A stretch of DNA of 19,508 nt from contig CAMFKA010000010.1 of assembly GCA_945957185.1 (NCBI GenBank), forward strand, positions 1 to 19,508, read 5' to 3'. Positions within the stretch are counted from its first letter, which is position 1. Every line of letters begins with the position of its first letter. The DNA comes from an uncultured Chlamydiaceae bacterium (lineage in GTDB: Bacteria; Chlamydiota; Chlamydiia; Chlamydiales; Parachlamydiaceae). Positions 6,357-14,278 of the stretch are shown one piece after another. The notes beneath the pieces are model-generated. The model did not search any database. It was not told where the DNA came from and saw only the letters and a program-made list of their open reading frames with translations. Position numbers and translations under genes: made by a program.

Positions 6357-7257
6357 TCCAGTAAAAGTCTTGGCTGCTCAATCGTTGCTTCAACCATTTC
6401 GGAGCACCGACACTCGCTCTGCCGATCTTGTAGGCAGAAAATCGAACAAAAGTTTGAATAATCGCGTACGGAATCGCCTTCGGACGCTCGTTCCAAAGCC
6501 TCTTTAACATCGTTTTGGTATACTCCACCCCTCGCTTGGAATCTGAAGATGCCCCTTCAAAATGATGAGCGTACCCTTTTCGAGCTAAACCGGTGTCAAA
6601 CGTTCTCTGAAATTCCTGTTTTAACGTGTAACTATGAGAATGCTTCACAATCGATTCGGCGACATAAGCGATCTTGTGTCCCTTCCTCAGCAACTTAGAG
6701 ACCGCTACTGTATCTTCTCCTAGCAACACGTGCTCAAAACCACCCACTTCATCCAAAGCGTGATTACAATACGCTGCAAAGGAATTGGAGCAAAAAAATG
6801 TGTATGCGCCATATTTAGGAAGATCTTCGATCCCTCGCAATTGACTCTCTTGCGGATAATTAAAATCGCGGTGGAAACGCTCAAAAAAGGCTGCTCCATC
6901 ATGCGCAATCTGCTTGGCATAGCATGCCTTTGCAGTGCCATTTAAGATGGGCGCAACTAATTGTTCTAAACCATCCTTATTGACCATATACGCATCGGGA
7001 GTCACCATGATGACAATATCGGTGCCGAGCGCCCTTCTCGCTTTCTCACGTGTAGCGCCGTGATTAAACTCGGCTCGAGGAATCACTAATGTTTCCACTC
7101 CAAATTCTTGTGCGAGTTCCACGGTCCCATCTTGGGACGACGAATTGACTACCATGACTCTGGGGCGGAGTTTCGAAGAGAGTAACGGAGGGAGGCAGTA
7201 AGGTAAGTGGTGTTTTGCGTTATGAGTGATGATGGCGATGCCAACAGTTTTAGACAT
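6346..7257 (-). CDS. GT2 family glycosyltransferase (rhamnosyltransferase-like)
   Basis: 303 residues, a GT-A fold enzyme of the RfbF/rhamnosyltransferase-like subgroup expected to transfer a nucleotide-activated sugar onto a surface polysaccharide or lipid. Signatures: nucleotide-binding start VGIAIITHN (5-13), NSSSQDGT (38-45), FNHGATR (64-70), TPDA (86-89, in place of the usual DxD-like QDA), DFNYP (131-135), GED (180-182, probable catalytic acidic pair) and HSHSYTLKQEF (206-216). I start it at 7257 (MSKTVGIAI): AAGGG precedes by about 8 bases, and the longer frame to 7323 adds 22 residues unlike the family. It overlaps the upstream SDR gene by 8 bases, the third gene of the rmlC operon. 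The 3' end touches decayed octamer repeats. Acceptor and exact sugar unknown. Confidence 0.88.
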   Translation of the reverse strand: MSKTVGIAIITHNAKHHLPYCLPPLLSSKLRPRVMVVNSSSQDGTVELAQEFGVETLVIPRAEFNHGATREKARRALGTDIVIMVTPDAYMVNKDGLEQLVAPILNGTAKACYAKQIAHDGAAFFERFHRDFNYPQESQLRGIEDLPKYGAYTFFCSNSFAAYCNHALDEVGGFEHVLLGEDTVAVSKLLRKGHKIAYVAESIVKHSHSYTLKQEFQRTFDTGLARKGYAHHFEGASSDSKRGVEYTKTMLKRLWNERPKAIPYAIIQTFVRFSAYKIGRASVGAPKWLKQRLSSQDFYWINH

Positions 7258-8173
7258 GAACAGACCCTTCTTTATAGTATTGTGCAATGGCATCCCAGGC
7301 TTTTGCTTCGTTCCATTCGACATTGACGATATCGCTATTCGTACGAATGAGCGGTTCTGTGCAAAGTTGTTGTTCTAAAAGAACGTATTCGCACGGAAGT
7401 TTCCAACGCTTTCTCATTTCGGCCGCAAAACGTTCTGTGAACTCCCCTGTAGTCTCTATATACCCGCTTGGATTAAACTGCGCATAGTTTCCAAGAAAGT
7501 GTAATTGCTCCACAAAAAAACGGTACGCTTCAGCTAGAAGGGATACGTGGATGTTATCTCTGACGTAATCGGGAGTTTTAACTTCAGCAACTTCCCCTCT
7601 CAACCATGTTTCGGCGAGGTAGGAAGTGTAACGCCCTTCTTCCATTGGACCAAAGGGATTTGGGATCACAAATTTTCCGAGTTGGATTCCTTCTCGTTCG
7701 CAATAGTAACGGAAATAGTCACTTGTTAACCCTTTAGAAAGTCCGTAGGGTGACATCGCACGCAATTCTGTTCCCTTTCCTTCTCGCTGCTCGAATACGC
7801 TTCCGGTAATAAGTAAGCGGTTGCAACCCGACACTTGCATCTGTCTGATGACATCTAAGCCATTGTTTGTATTTTTGACAAACGCTCCAACAGAATCAAA
7901 ATCGGGACTGCGGTAGTTGGACACTTCGGCAGCGTGGTGGCAGACGAGATCGTAAGGATTTTGGAGTAGTTCCATAAATAGGTCATCGCCGAAAGAGATT
8001 CCAAACTCTTGATGACAAAACGGAACTAGACGATTGACGCGCTCTTTGCGGATCCCTTGATATTCTAATGGGGACTTTTGGAAAACGGCTGTCACCTCGT
8101 GACCGGCTTGAGAAAGAACACGGATAAACCAATAGCCTGTAAATGAACTGGCGCCGGTAAAAAGAATTCTCAT
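7250..8173 (-). CDS. NAD(P)-dependent epimerase/dehydratase (extended SDR)
   Basis: 307 residues, Rossmann-fold extended SDR acting on a nucleotide sugar. The cofactor loop is TGASSFTG (6-13), a variant of TGxxGxxG with Ser in place of the middle Gly. The active site has Ser125 (ITGSVFE) and Tyr143/Lys147 (SPYGLSKG). VIPNPFGPMEEGRYTSYLAE and YVRDNIHVSLLAEAY resemble the substrate-binding part of sugar epimerases and reductases. Beside RmlC it could be the 4-ketoreductase of a dTDP-deoxysugar route (RmlD-like or a C4 epimer-forming relative), but it is not a clear RmlD. Its ATG overlaps the rmlC stop in ATGA (8170-8173), and its stop overlaps the glycosyltransferase start. rmlA and rmlB are not in the window. 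Confidence 0.86.
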   Translation of the reverse strand: MRILFTGASSFTGYWFIRVLSQAGHEVTAVFQKSPLEYQGIRKERVNRLVPFCHQEFGISFGDDLFMELLQNPYDLVCHHAAEVSNYRSPDFDSVGAFVKNTNNGLDVIRQMQVSGCNRLLITGSVFEQREGKGTELRAMSPYGLSKGLTSDYFRYYCEREGIQLGKFVIPNPFGPMEEGRYTSYLAETWLRGEVAEVKTPDYVRDNIHVSLLAEAYRFFVEQLHFLGNYAQFNPSGYIETTGEFTERFAAEMRKRWKLPCEYVLLEQQLCTEPLIRTNSDIVNVEWNEAKAWDAIAQYYKEGSVHV

Positions 8174-8724
8174 ACAGTTGTCCCCTTAGTTTGTGTAACA
8201 GTGTAATTTTCATGCTGTCGGTCTCTATCCGATAGCGTTGTCGGTAAAAACGGCCATTCAATATTAAAGGCGGGGTCGTCCCAGCGGACTCCTCGCTCTA
8301 GTGATGAGGAGTAATATTCCGATACCAAATAGATCACTTCCGTGTTGTCTGTCAAAGTAAGAAACCCATGAGCACACCCTTCGGGAACGTACATCATGGT
8401 GCGATTTCCCTCTGTAAGCGTAACGGCGTCCCAAAGTAAGTATGTAGGGGAGTCGGGACGTAAATCTACGACGACATCCCAGATTTCGCCGCGGATGCAG
8501 CGGACTAATTTCGTTTCTTCTGCGGGAGCAAGTTGATAGTGGAGACCTCGTAAAGTACCTTTTAGGGTGGACGAAGAGTTATTAACCTGAACAAAATGGG
8601 TTTCCAAACTGTGAGCCGCGAACTCTTTTTCGCAGAAAAGTCGTCCAAAAAATCCTCTGGCGTCGGATTTTAGTTCCGGGGTAATAGCATAAGCGCCGCT
8701 GACTCTAAGTTTTTCAAAGAGCAT
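8170..8724 (-). CDS. rfbC: dTDP-4-dehydrorhamnose 3,5-epimerase RmlC
   Basis: 184 residues, the usual length of this cupin-fold epimerase, which inverts C3 and C5 of dTDP-4-keto-6-deoxyglucose in dTDP-rhamnose synthesis. Visible: DARGFFGR (21-28), LRGLHYQ with catalytic-type His62 (58-64), KLVRCIRGEIWDVVVDLR (72-89), VPEGCAHGF with His119 (113-121), Tyr132 in EVIYLVSEYY and RWDDPAFNIEWP (147-158). I start at ATG 8724, giving MLFEKLRVSG: GAGGAG ends 5 bases upstream, ideal spacing. The in-frame GTG at 8730 would begin inside that Shine-Dalgarno. First gene of an operon with the SDR and GT2 genes. A relative making a different 3- or 5-epimerised deoxysugar is possible. Confidence 0.93.
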   Translation of the reverse strand: MLFEKLRVSGAYAITPELKSDARGFFGRLFCEKEFAAHSLETHFVQVNNSSSTLKGTLRGLHYQLAPAEETKLVRCIRGEIWDVVVDLRPDSPTYLLWDAVTLTEGNRTMMYVPEGCAHGFLTLTDNTEVIYLVSEYYSSSLERGVRWDDPAFNIEWPFLPTTLSDRDRQHENYTVTQTKGTTV

Positions 8725-8757
8725 CTTCACTCCTCATCAGTGATTACAATTTGCTTA

Positions 8758-8786
8758 TGTATAACTGTTTGTGAAAAAAAAATCAA
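8758..8786 (-). promoter_or_regulatory. Promoter candidate for the rmlC-SDR-GT2 operon
   Basis: On the minus strand TTGATT (8786-8781) and TATACA (8763-8758) are separated by exactly 17 bases. Each matches the sigma-70/sigma-66 type consensus at four of six positions, including TTGA and TATA. Transcription would start near 8751, giving a leader of about 27 bases that contains the GAGGAG ribosome binding site of rmlC. Confidence 0.55.
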
Positions 8787-8908
8787 CGGTTAGCGGGCAT
8801 TTACAAAGTTCAATCGGCTGCTTTGCTGCTGAGCCCGGAGGGCGATCCTTATGTAGCCTACGGTGACGAGTTTGCGAGGAACCGTAGGTATTGGACAATA
8901 ACAAATTA
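8787..8908. other. Structured intergenic sequence without a gene
   Basis: No coding frame is supported. Two inverted repeats are visible: GCCC-GGA-GGGC (8833-8843) and CCTACGGT (8857-8864) facing ACCGTAGG (8881-8888) across 16 bases. Together with the long hairpin at 8909-8954 they make three palindromes in 120 bases, all GC-richer than the flanks. This could be a dispersed repeat or a structured RNA tail; nothing here identifies it. Confidence 0.4.
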
Positions 8909-8954
8909 GAGCTCGTAGAGCGACTGATTTGATTTTCAGTCGCCCTACGAGTTC
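8909..8954 (-). terminator. Long imperfect hairpin after the 174-residue gene, terminator-like
   Basis: Arms 8909-8927 and 8936-8954 are 19 bases each with 8-base loop TTTGATTT. They match at 17 of 19 positions; in the minus-strand RNA one of the two exceptions is a G-U wobble. It lies 14 bases beyond the stop of the gene at 8969-9493. Downstream on the minus strand the sequence is only moderately T-rich (TCTAATTTGTTATTG), so intrinsic termination is plausible but not textbook. It may instead mark a transcript end or be a repeat element. Confidence 0.5.
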
Positions 8955-8968
8955 AACAACAGATGACG

Positions 8969-9493
8969 TTACTTGATGAGTTCGTCAAGCGTTTTGCGGA
9001 TGTCCTTCAATTCATCTTTATGGTGGCTAAGAACATTTTTGCCCGATTCAATTTGAGAAAACTCTTGAAGACGGGATAAAAAGTGTCTTGCAAATTGAAG
9101 CGTGCTTTCAGGATCTGTCAGAAATTGAAATTCTTCACCGTCAACTAAACGGATACGGCTCGAAAGAATAGCCAAAGAAGGGTGTGGGATGATGTCTGAA
9201 GTGATCAAACTTACAAATTCCCCTTTTTCAGCAACGTCTCTTGCAACGGAAAGCGGAACAGCATAAGTGAAGAAAAATTTGTCCAAATTTGCTTTAGAGA
9301 CATTTTTTGTGATGTCGGTCTTCACATTACCTGTTAACAGCGACTCGATCAGATCGTTTGCGCTTTCGACATTTCTTTCCGCTGTCGCAAAAATAGCATT
9401 TTGCAGCTGTCTAAAAGTGCTTTTGCTCATCGGCATAGTCAAAATCCTTTTGAAGGACTTGTCTAACTCTTCGACTTTTTTATCGTTCCACAT
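8969..9493 (-). CDS. Hypothetical cytoplasmic protein, 174 residues
   Basis: I do not recognise a family. The protein is soluble in appearance, has no signal peptide or hydrophobic helix, and is largely helical and charged, starting MWNDKKVEELDKSFKRIL and ending SHHKDELKDIRKTLDELIK. The C-terminal ~35 residues have a heptad-like pattern that could form a short coiled coil. The central section (YAVPLSVARDVAEKGEFVSLITS) is more hydrophobic. AAAGGA lies about 7 bases before the ATG at 9493, a good ribosome binding site. It follows the histidine kinase by 22 bases on the same strand and is followed by a terminator-like hairpin, so it is the last gene of a two-gene unit. It may act with that kinase, but it has no receiver-domain signature (no DD...D...K pattern). 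Confidence 0.75.
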   Translation of the reverse strand: MWNDKKVEELDKSFKRILTMPMSKSTFRQLQNAIFATAERNVESANDLIESLLTGNVKTDITKNVSKANLDKFFFTYAVPLSVARDVAEKGEFVSLITSDIIPHPSLAILSSRIRLVDGEEFQFLTDPESTLQFARHFLSRLQEFSQIESGKNVLSHHKDELKDIRKTLDELIK

Positions 9494-9515
9494 GGTTTTT
9501 TCCTTTGCTAAAATG

Positions 9516-11846
9516 TTAAATTAATGCCGGCTCCTCTTGCCTTCTAGGAGGATGTTTTAGAGGGGTGTTAATGTCTAACGGTATTTGTATGATGAAATCG
9601 GTGTATTCCCCCTCTTTGGATTCGCACCTGATAATTCCCCCGTGTCCTTCGACAATAATGTCTTGGCTGATAGAAAGCCCTAACCCCGTTCCATATCCTA
9701 CAGGCTTTGTTGTAAAAAATGGCATAAAAATCTTCTCTCTTGCGTAATCCGAAATTCCGGTTCCATTGTCGTGAATGATGATCTCTATGCGGTCATCCAA
9801 ATGCTTGGTAGTGATAATCATTTCAGGGTTAAAGGTTTCCCCTCCCATCTTCTTTTTCTCTAACAGCGCATAGTATGAGTTGTTCAGTAAATTTAATAGT
9901 ACTCTACTGAAATCTTCGGCAACGAGGTCGATTTTCTCAATTCTTGGGTCGAATCTCTTTTCAAACTTTGCAACAAAGTTAGGGTTCTGAGACCTCATTC
10001 CATGGTAGGAAAGGGTGATATATTCTTCAATTAAACTGTGTAAATCTGTCGTTGTACGTACTCCGGGCTTCCCTCTCGATTGTTCCAATATTCTAGCAAT
10101 CGTATTTTGCGCGCGCTTGCCTTGGTCAAAAATCGATTTCACATTCAAATGGAGCGTGTTCATCGTGTCGATGAGTTCGACATACTCTTGGTTGGGAAGG
10201 CTGTTGTGGTGCTTCTCGAACTCCCCTTTAACTTCATCGATTAACGATAACGACAACTGAGAAAAATTGTGAATAAAGCTGAGGGGATTCTTAATTTCAT
10301 GCGCAATTCCGGCTGTAAGGCCACCCAAAGACGCTAATTTCTCTTGATTAACCAAGCGGTTTTGCGTTTGCAGCAAGTCGTTAAGGGAGTTCTCTAACTC
10401 TTTTGCTTTCGTTTGAGACTGCTGAGCATAGTAGAAAGCGACTAACACAAGCCCCGACATTAAGAGTCCTAGCGCCAAAGTCAGGGGTGGTAGATAGCTT
10501 ATACGAGATAAAGAGGCGTCTACAAAGACGGCATTAATTGTCCAATTGAGTCCATGGAACCGCAATTGAGAGAAATCTTGAATCACGACATGCGAAAAAT
10601 CGATCTCTTTGTTTTTTTCATAAATTAAATTTCCTTTAGGATCGCGGATTTCCACTTCTTCTAATGTCGTTCCGCTATCTTTGAAAATTTCGCTTATCAT
10701 GAGAGGGACGCTAACAACACCGGCGATATAGCCCTCAAAGGCGTTGTTGACAAAGATGGGATTTAAGATCCAGATGGCATAATCCCCTTTGTCTGACTGC
10801 GTCAGGTGCAAAGTGAATTCGCGAGATTTGGAACTAGATTCTAAGAGTTCTTTTGGGGGGATAGGAGGAATTTGCCCCGGAGTGGTATCTGTTCGTTGAA
10901 TTTCCCATTTTGTTGTCAGTGATTTATCGATCATATTTAACGAAAGCAGTGCCGACTGGTGAGTCAATGCGACCTCTGCATCTGATCTCCATTCGTGCTC
11001 CGGAGTCTGCCCTCGCAGCTCCCACCGTTTCGTCATACGTATCAGGTCTTGAGCAGTTTCTTCTAAGTAGTAATGGATGTTAGAGACAACAAATTTTGAT
11101 TCCCGTTGGATCGATTCTTCTCGAAAAAAGCGATCTTGCGATCGGACAGCGTGCCACATTGCTAAAGAAACAGTAAGAAAGCATATTCCGATAGGAATCG
11201 AAATTGCCATAGAAGAAAATTTCAGATGATGTTTTAATAAAAGTTCCCAACTGATGCTAAGAATTGCAATAGCGAAGGCCAAAAATAATGTAGATGAGAA
11301 TAGAGACATCCTAACTGATTGAATCCACGCGTAAGTGCTGCTTAAACCGGAAATGTAACCGAATAGCGCCAAAGAAGACAGAGCAATAATAATTGAAGAG
11401 ATAATACTAATTGATTGGAATAGCCTTTGAGTGAATTTCTCTTTGTTAATCAAAATCAACACGACTCCGGAAAGGATGAAACACATTGAAGAGCTAACAA
11501 GAAGAGGGTATTCCGCAACGGGAGATTGGAAGTAATCGATTTGGCTATATATGGAAATGATACGCAGGATATTGATAATTATTCCGACGAGCAACACAGA
11601 AATTCCGCAGAACAGAGACAGCGTTCGGTAGTTCCAAAGGTGCGTAATGATCCCTATTCCTAATATGCCCATGAGTGTAGCGTTACGAAATTGGGGTAGA
11701 CCTAACCAATCGAATGCGGTTGACGAGCTAAGTGCAGAAAAAGTCCATACCAGTAATGCTAAGGTGCTTATAATGAGTATAAGCATCCCCAGGATAGTTC
11801 CGGATGAGTTTAATTTTTTTTCAAAAGGGTAGTTTAACCACAACAT
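9516..11846 (-). CDS. Membrane sensor histidine kinase (7-TM N-terminus, CHASE-like sensor)
   Basis: 776 residues. About seven hydrophobic helices occupy 16-235. An extracytoplasmic region (~240-445) is of CHASE/dCache-like size and pattern, followed by one helix (~452-473), a short coiled coil (475-505) and a complete kinase core. That core has the H-box GGLTAGIAHEIKNPL with phospho-acceptor His516, N-box LNLLNNSYYALL (651-662), G1 box HDNGTGI (692-698), F-box FMPFFTTKP and G2 box GTGLGLS (719-725), the AtoS/NtrB-like HisKA-HATPase type. No response regulator is in the window. The ATG at 11846-11844 overlaps the leftmost possible start of the divergent TPR gene (CATG). It has only a weak GTGGA-type ribosome binding site. 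The next gene downstream encodes an unrecognised 174-residue protein. Sensor ligand unknown. Confidence 0.9.
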   Translation of the reverse strand: MLWLNYPFEKKLNSSGTILGMLILIISTLALLVWTFSALSSSTAFDWLGLPQFRNATLMGILGIGIITHLWNYRTLSLFCGISVLLVGIIINILRIISIYSQIDYFQSPVAEYPLLVSSSMCFILSGVVLILINKEKFTQRLFQSISIISSIIIALSSLALFGYISGLSSTYAWIQSVRMSLFSSTLFLAFAIAILSISWELLLKHHLKFSSMAISIPIGICFLTVSLAMWHAVRSQDRFFREESIQRESKFVVSNIHYYLEETAQDLIRMTKRWELRGQTPEHEWRSDAEVALTHQSALLSLNMIDKSLTTKWEIQRTDTTPGQIPPIPPKELLESSSKSREFTLHLTQSDKGDYAIWILNPIFVNNAFEGYIAGVVSVPLMISEIFKDSGTTLEEVEIRDPKGNLIYEKNKEIDFSHVVIQDFSQLRFHGLNWTINAVFVDASLSRISYLPPLTLALGLLMSGLVLVAFYYAQQSQTKAKELENSLNDLLQTQNRLVNQEKLASLGGLTAGIAHEIKNPLSFIHNFSQLSLSLIDEVKGEFEKHHNSLPNQEYVELIDTMNTLHLNVKSIFDQGKRAQNTIARILEQSRGKPGVRTTTDLHSLIEEYITLSYHGMRSQNPNFVAKFEKRFDPRIEKIDLVAEDFSRVLLNLLNNSYYALLEKKKMGGETFNPEMIITTKHLDDRIEIIIHDNGTGISDYAREKIFMPFFTTKPVGYGTGLGLSISQDIIVEGHGGIIRCESKEGEYTDFIIQIPLDINTPLKHPPRRQEEPALI

Positions 11847-11874
11847 GATAGTCCACTGCTTTAGAACCTCAGTT

Positions 11875-11880
11875 TACAAT
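11875..11880 (+). promoter_or_regulatory. Possible -10 box for the TPR-exbBD cluster
   Basis: TACAAT matches five of six bases of the consensus, but no convincing -35 lies 16-18 bases upstream. If used, transcription would begin near 11887 and the ATG at 11845 could not be the start of the TPR gene, favouring GTG 11914 or TTG 11926. Weak evidence. Confidence 0.25.
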
Positions 11881-11913
11881 TTATTGAATTTGCAGCGAGC
11901 ACAAAATGGGCTG

Positions 11914-13641
11914 GTGAGACGAAAATTGCAATTTAATCTCAAGTTATTGATAACCACGTGTTTATGTATTTACACACCACTTGCGGCCACCAATACTCCG
12001 TTTGAGTCCGTCTTCAAATTGCAGGAAACCAACCGGTTTCTCGACGAAGAACGGAACGATGAAGCTTTGAAATTACTCAATTCACTTCATTTCTACTCCT
12101 ATCAACCGCTTAAAAAATACCATTCCATCCAAAAAGCTCGCGCCATTATCTCCAAATCCCCTTCGGAAGCCCTTGCTCTTCTGCGCGATGCCGAACAACA
12201 AAACGCAGCTTGGAATGACGCCGTTCGCTATGCAGAAGCGTGGGCATTCTTTTTGGACGGAGATTCAGCAGCGGCGACAGAAATTCTGAACGATCAGGGA
12301 AATCCACCTGAGCTTCAATTGCTTAAGGCGAAAATTCAATTGGCATTGGGGCAACCGAAAGAGGGACTCCTCACTTTGGATCATGAAGACGACCGACTTT
12401 ACGACCTCACGGAAGTCGTTATCGTAAAAGCATTGCTATTAAGAAGTTACGGAGACTCGCGCGCAATCGAACTTCTTGAAAGTGTTAATTTTGAAGAGAT
12501 GGATGGACAGTTTCGTGACTATCTTTACCTCGTGTTAGGTAAACTCTATTTCGAAAAGGGGGATTTCGAAGCCGCTCAGCAGCAGTGGAATCTGCTGCTT
12601 CAAAAATTTCACCACTCGCCCTATCGCGCTGACGCCCTTTACTGGATTGCGCGTGCGAAAGAGGTCTCCGGAGCCGACCAGAGAGAGGTCGCAGGGATGC
12701 ATCGGGAGATCTCTTTAAAATATCCCGACTTCGCCTATGCCGACGAAGTGTATTTTCACCAATACTCTTTAAAAGATTACATGCAAGGTGACCGTGATGC
12801 CGCGCTTCATCTCGATCGGTTTTCAACGCTTTATCCGAATTCCCCTTTGGCAATTGTTGCTAATTATTTGATTGGGCTCGATAAAAAAGAGGAAAGAAAG
12901 ACTCTTGAAGGAAAAACAATCCGAAAAAAAAATTGGAAGGAGTCATTACTCGCCTTTGAACAGGTGCAAAAACTCTACGATCGCCTACATCCCGAAGAAC
13001 CGTATTACCGACATGTAAAAAACCTGGCCGCTCTTGAAAAAGGGGCTCTTTGTGTGGATATTTGCGCTGACTCTTCCGGTCCCAAAAAAGATATCTACCG
13101 TCGTTATGCTGTGGATGCGCTTATCCCTTTGGTACAAGAAGAAAAAGGGGTCTCTGTCCAGGCCGTGCTGCAGCTTGCGGAAATTTGGATAGAGCAGGGG
13201 GATCTGGAGCAAGCTAAGTCAATCATTTCAAAAGAGTTAGAAAAATTTGAAGGCGAACAAGGAAGCTCCATGGTCGCATTACATACGCTGCAAGGAAAAA
13301 TTTATGAGCAGCAACACGATTATGAAACCGCATGGCAGAATTATGTGAAGGCGGAAGAGTTGGGCAGTGGCGTTTGTCTGAGTCACGATCAAGAATTGGA
13401 CTTATGGATCAGGCAGGCTTTATGTTATCAAGCCTTAGGACAACACGATCAGGCGATGTTGCTATTTTCAAAAGCGATTAACAAAAATGTCGTTTCATCG
13501 CAAAGGCTTCGAGCCATGTACTTAAGAGCTGAAGTGTATCGGCTGCAAGGCAGAGAAGAGCTTGCTAAAAAGCAGTGGGAAGCTGTTGCGATGAAGGGGG
13601 GCGAGTGGGGTTCGCTCGCAAAGAAAAAATTAGAAGAATAA
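11914..13641 (+). CDS. Exported TPR-repeat protein (YbgF/CpoB-like context)
   Basis: 575 residues from GTG 11914. The frame extends to ATG 11845, but that adds 23 residues in front of a good signal peptide (RRKLQFNLKLLITTCLCIYT followed by PLAA) and collides with the kinase start. TTG 11926, with GGTGAG upstream, is another option. After the signal peptide the protein is all helical with repeated TPR-type pairs, clearest at LGKLYFEKGDFEAAQQQWNL and later LHTLQGKIYEQQHDYETAWQ, LCYQALGQHDQAMLLFSKAI and AEVYRLQGREELAKKQWEAV. TPR proteins next to ExbB/TolQ and ExbD/TolR genes (YbgF/CpoB, TonB-linked TPR proteins) act in the periplasm with those motors, and I infer the same here. It precedes exbB by 10 bases. 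Function beyond scaffolding is unknown. Confidence 0.82.
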   Translation: MRRKLQFNLKLLITTCLCIYTPLAATNTPFESVFKLQETNRFLDEERNDEALKLLNSLHFYSYQPLKKYHSIQKARAIISKSPSEALALLRDAEQQNAAWNDAVRYAEAWAFFLDGDSAAATEILNDQGNPPELQLLKAKIQLALGQPKEGLLTLDHEDDRLYDLTEVVIVKALLLRSYGDSRAIELLESVNFEEMDGQFRDYLYLVLGKLYFEKGDFEAAQQQWNLLLQKFHHSPYRADALYWIARAKEVSGADQREVAGMHREISLKYPDFAYADEVYFHQYSLKDYMQGDRDAALHLDRFSTLYPNSPLAIVANYLIGLDKKEERKTLEGKTIRKKNWKESLLAFEQVQKLYDRLHPEEPYYRHVKNLAALEKGALCVDICADSSGPKKDIYRRYAVDALIPLVQEEKGVSVQAVLQLAEIWIEQGDLEQAKSIISKELEKFEGEQGSSMVALHTLQGKIYEQQHDYETAWQNYVKAEELGSGVCLSHDQELDLWIRQALCYQALGQHDQAMLLFSKAINKNVVSSQRLRAMYLRAEVYRLQGREELAKKQWEAVAMKGGEWGSLAKKKLEE

Positions 13642-13651
13642 GAGAGGCATT

Positions 13652-14278
13652 GTGTTTGAGTTAAGTTTTAATTGGAATATTATTTTAGTGGTGATTGCGG
13701 GGTGCTCGCTTGTCAGCTTTACGGTCTTTATCGAACGGTTGCTCTATTTGAGAAAATCAGAAATTGATACGAACCACCTATTGATACGTCTTCGAAAGTC
13801 GATTCAAGATGGAAACATTGTAGAAGCTGTCCAAACCTGCGAATCGATGGGGGGAAGCGTTGCAAATATCATCAAAGCGGGATTAGTGAAACATCATCGC
13901 GGTCAAGAGCAAATTGAAACGGCAATGGAAATGGCCGGTCTTGTCGAAATTTCCCACTTGGAAAAAAATGGAAAAATTTTATCGATTATCGCTCATCTTG
14001 CGCCCTTGATCGGTCTTTTGGGCACTGTTGTCGGGTTCATTCAAGCGTTTTCTGAAATGCGCGCCAGTGGTTTAGTGGACATCTCTGCAACTCAAATTGG
14101 GGAAGCGATGGAGTACGCTTTAGTTACTACGGCGGCGGGGTTAGCTGTGGCGATTCCATCTGTTTTGGCCTACAACTATATCGTTAGCCGCGTCGAAACT
14201 TTTGTATTGGAAATTCAAACCACTTCCCACGAAGTTGTCGACTTGCTAACTGCTTCTAAAGAAGAGTATGGATACTAA
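13652..14278 (+). CDS. exbB: ExbB/TolQ/MotA-family proton channel subunit
   Basis: 208 residues, typical of TolQ/ExbB. With ExbD it forms an inner-membrane motor that uses the proton motive force to drive an envelope partner. One helix near the N-terminus (~8-28) is followed by a cytoplasmic domain, then two helices: ILSIIAHLAPLIGLLGTVVG (109-128) and EYALVTTAAGLAVAIPSVLA (151-170). Conserved family features are LAPLIGLLGTVVGFIQAF, GLVDISATQIGEAMEYALVTTAAGL and the threonines facing the channel. It starts with GTG at 13652 behind GAGAGG (5-6 bases). The next gene starts immediately after its stop. The TolQ versus ExbB assignment cannot be settled from sequence alone; the symbol follows chlamydial usage. 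Confidence 0.92.
   Translation: MFELSFNWNIILVVIAGCSLVSFTVFIERLLYLRKSEIDTNHLLIRLRKSIQDGNIVEAVQTCESMGGSVANIIKAGLVKHHRGQEQIETAMEMAGLVEISHLEKNGKILSIIAHLAPLIGLLGTVVGFIQAFSEMRASGLVDISATQIGEAMEYALVTTAAGLAVAIPSVLAYNYIVSRVETFVLEIQTTSHEVVDLLTASKEEYGY

Noticed and set aside
7258..7323. Extended N-terminus of the GT2 protein starting at 7323
   Set aside because: It would overlap the SDR gene by 74 bases and add residues before the family start. The inner ATG has its own AAGGG site.
8969..9493. 174-residue protein as the missing response regulator of the kinase
   Set aside because: No receiver-domain acidic pocket, phospho-acceptor Asp or conserved Lys pattern is visible.
12485..12853. 122-codon minus-strand frame
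   Set aside because: Antisense to the TPR gene. Its arginine-rich, low-complexity translation is typical of a shadow frame.
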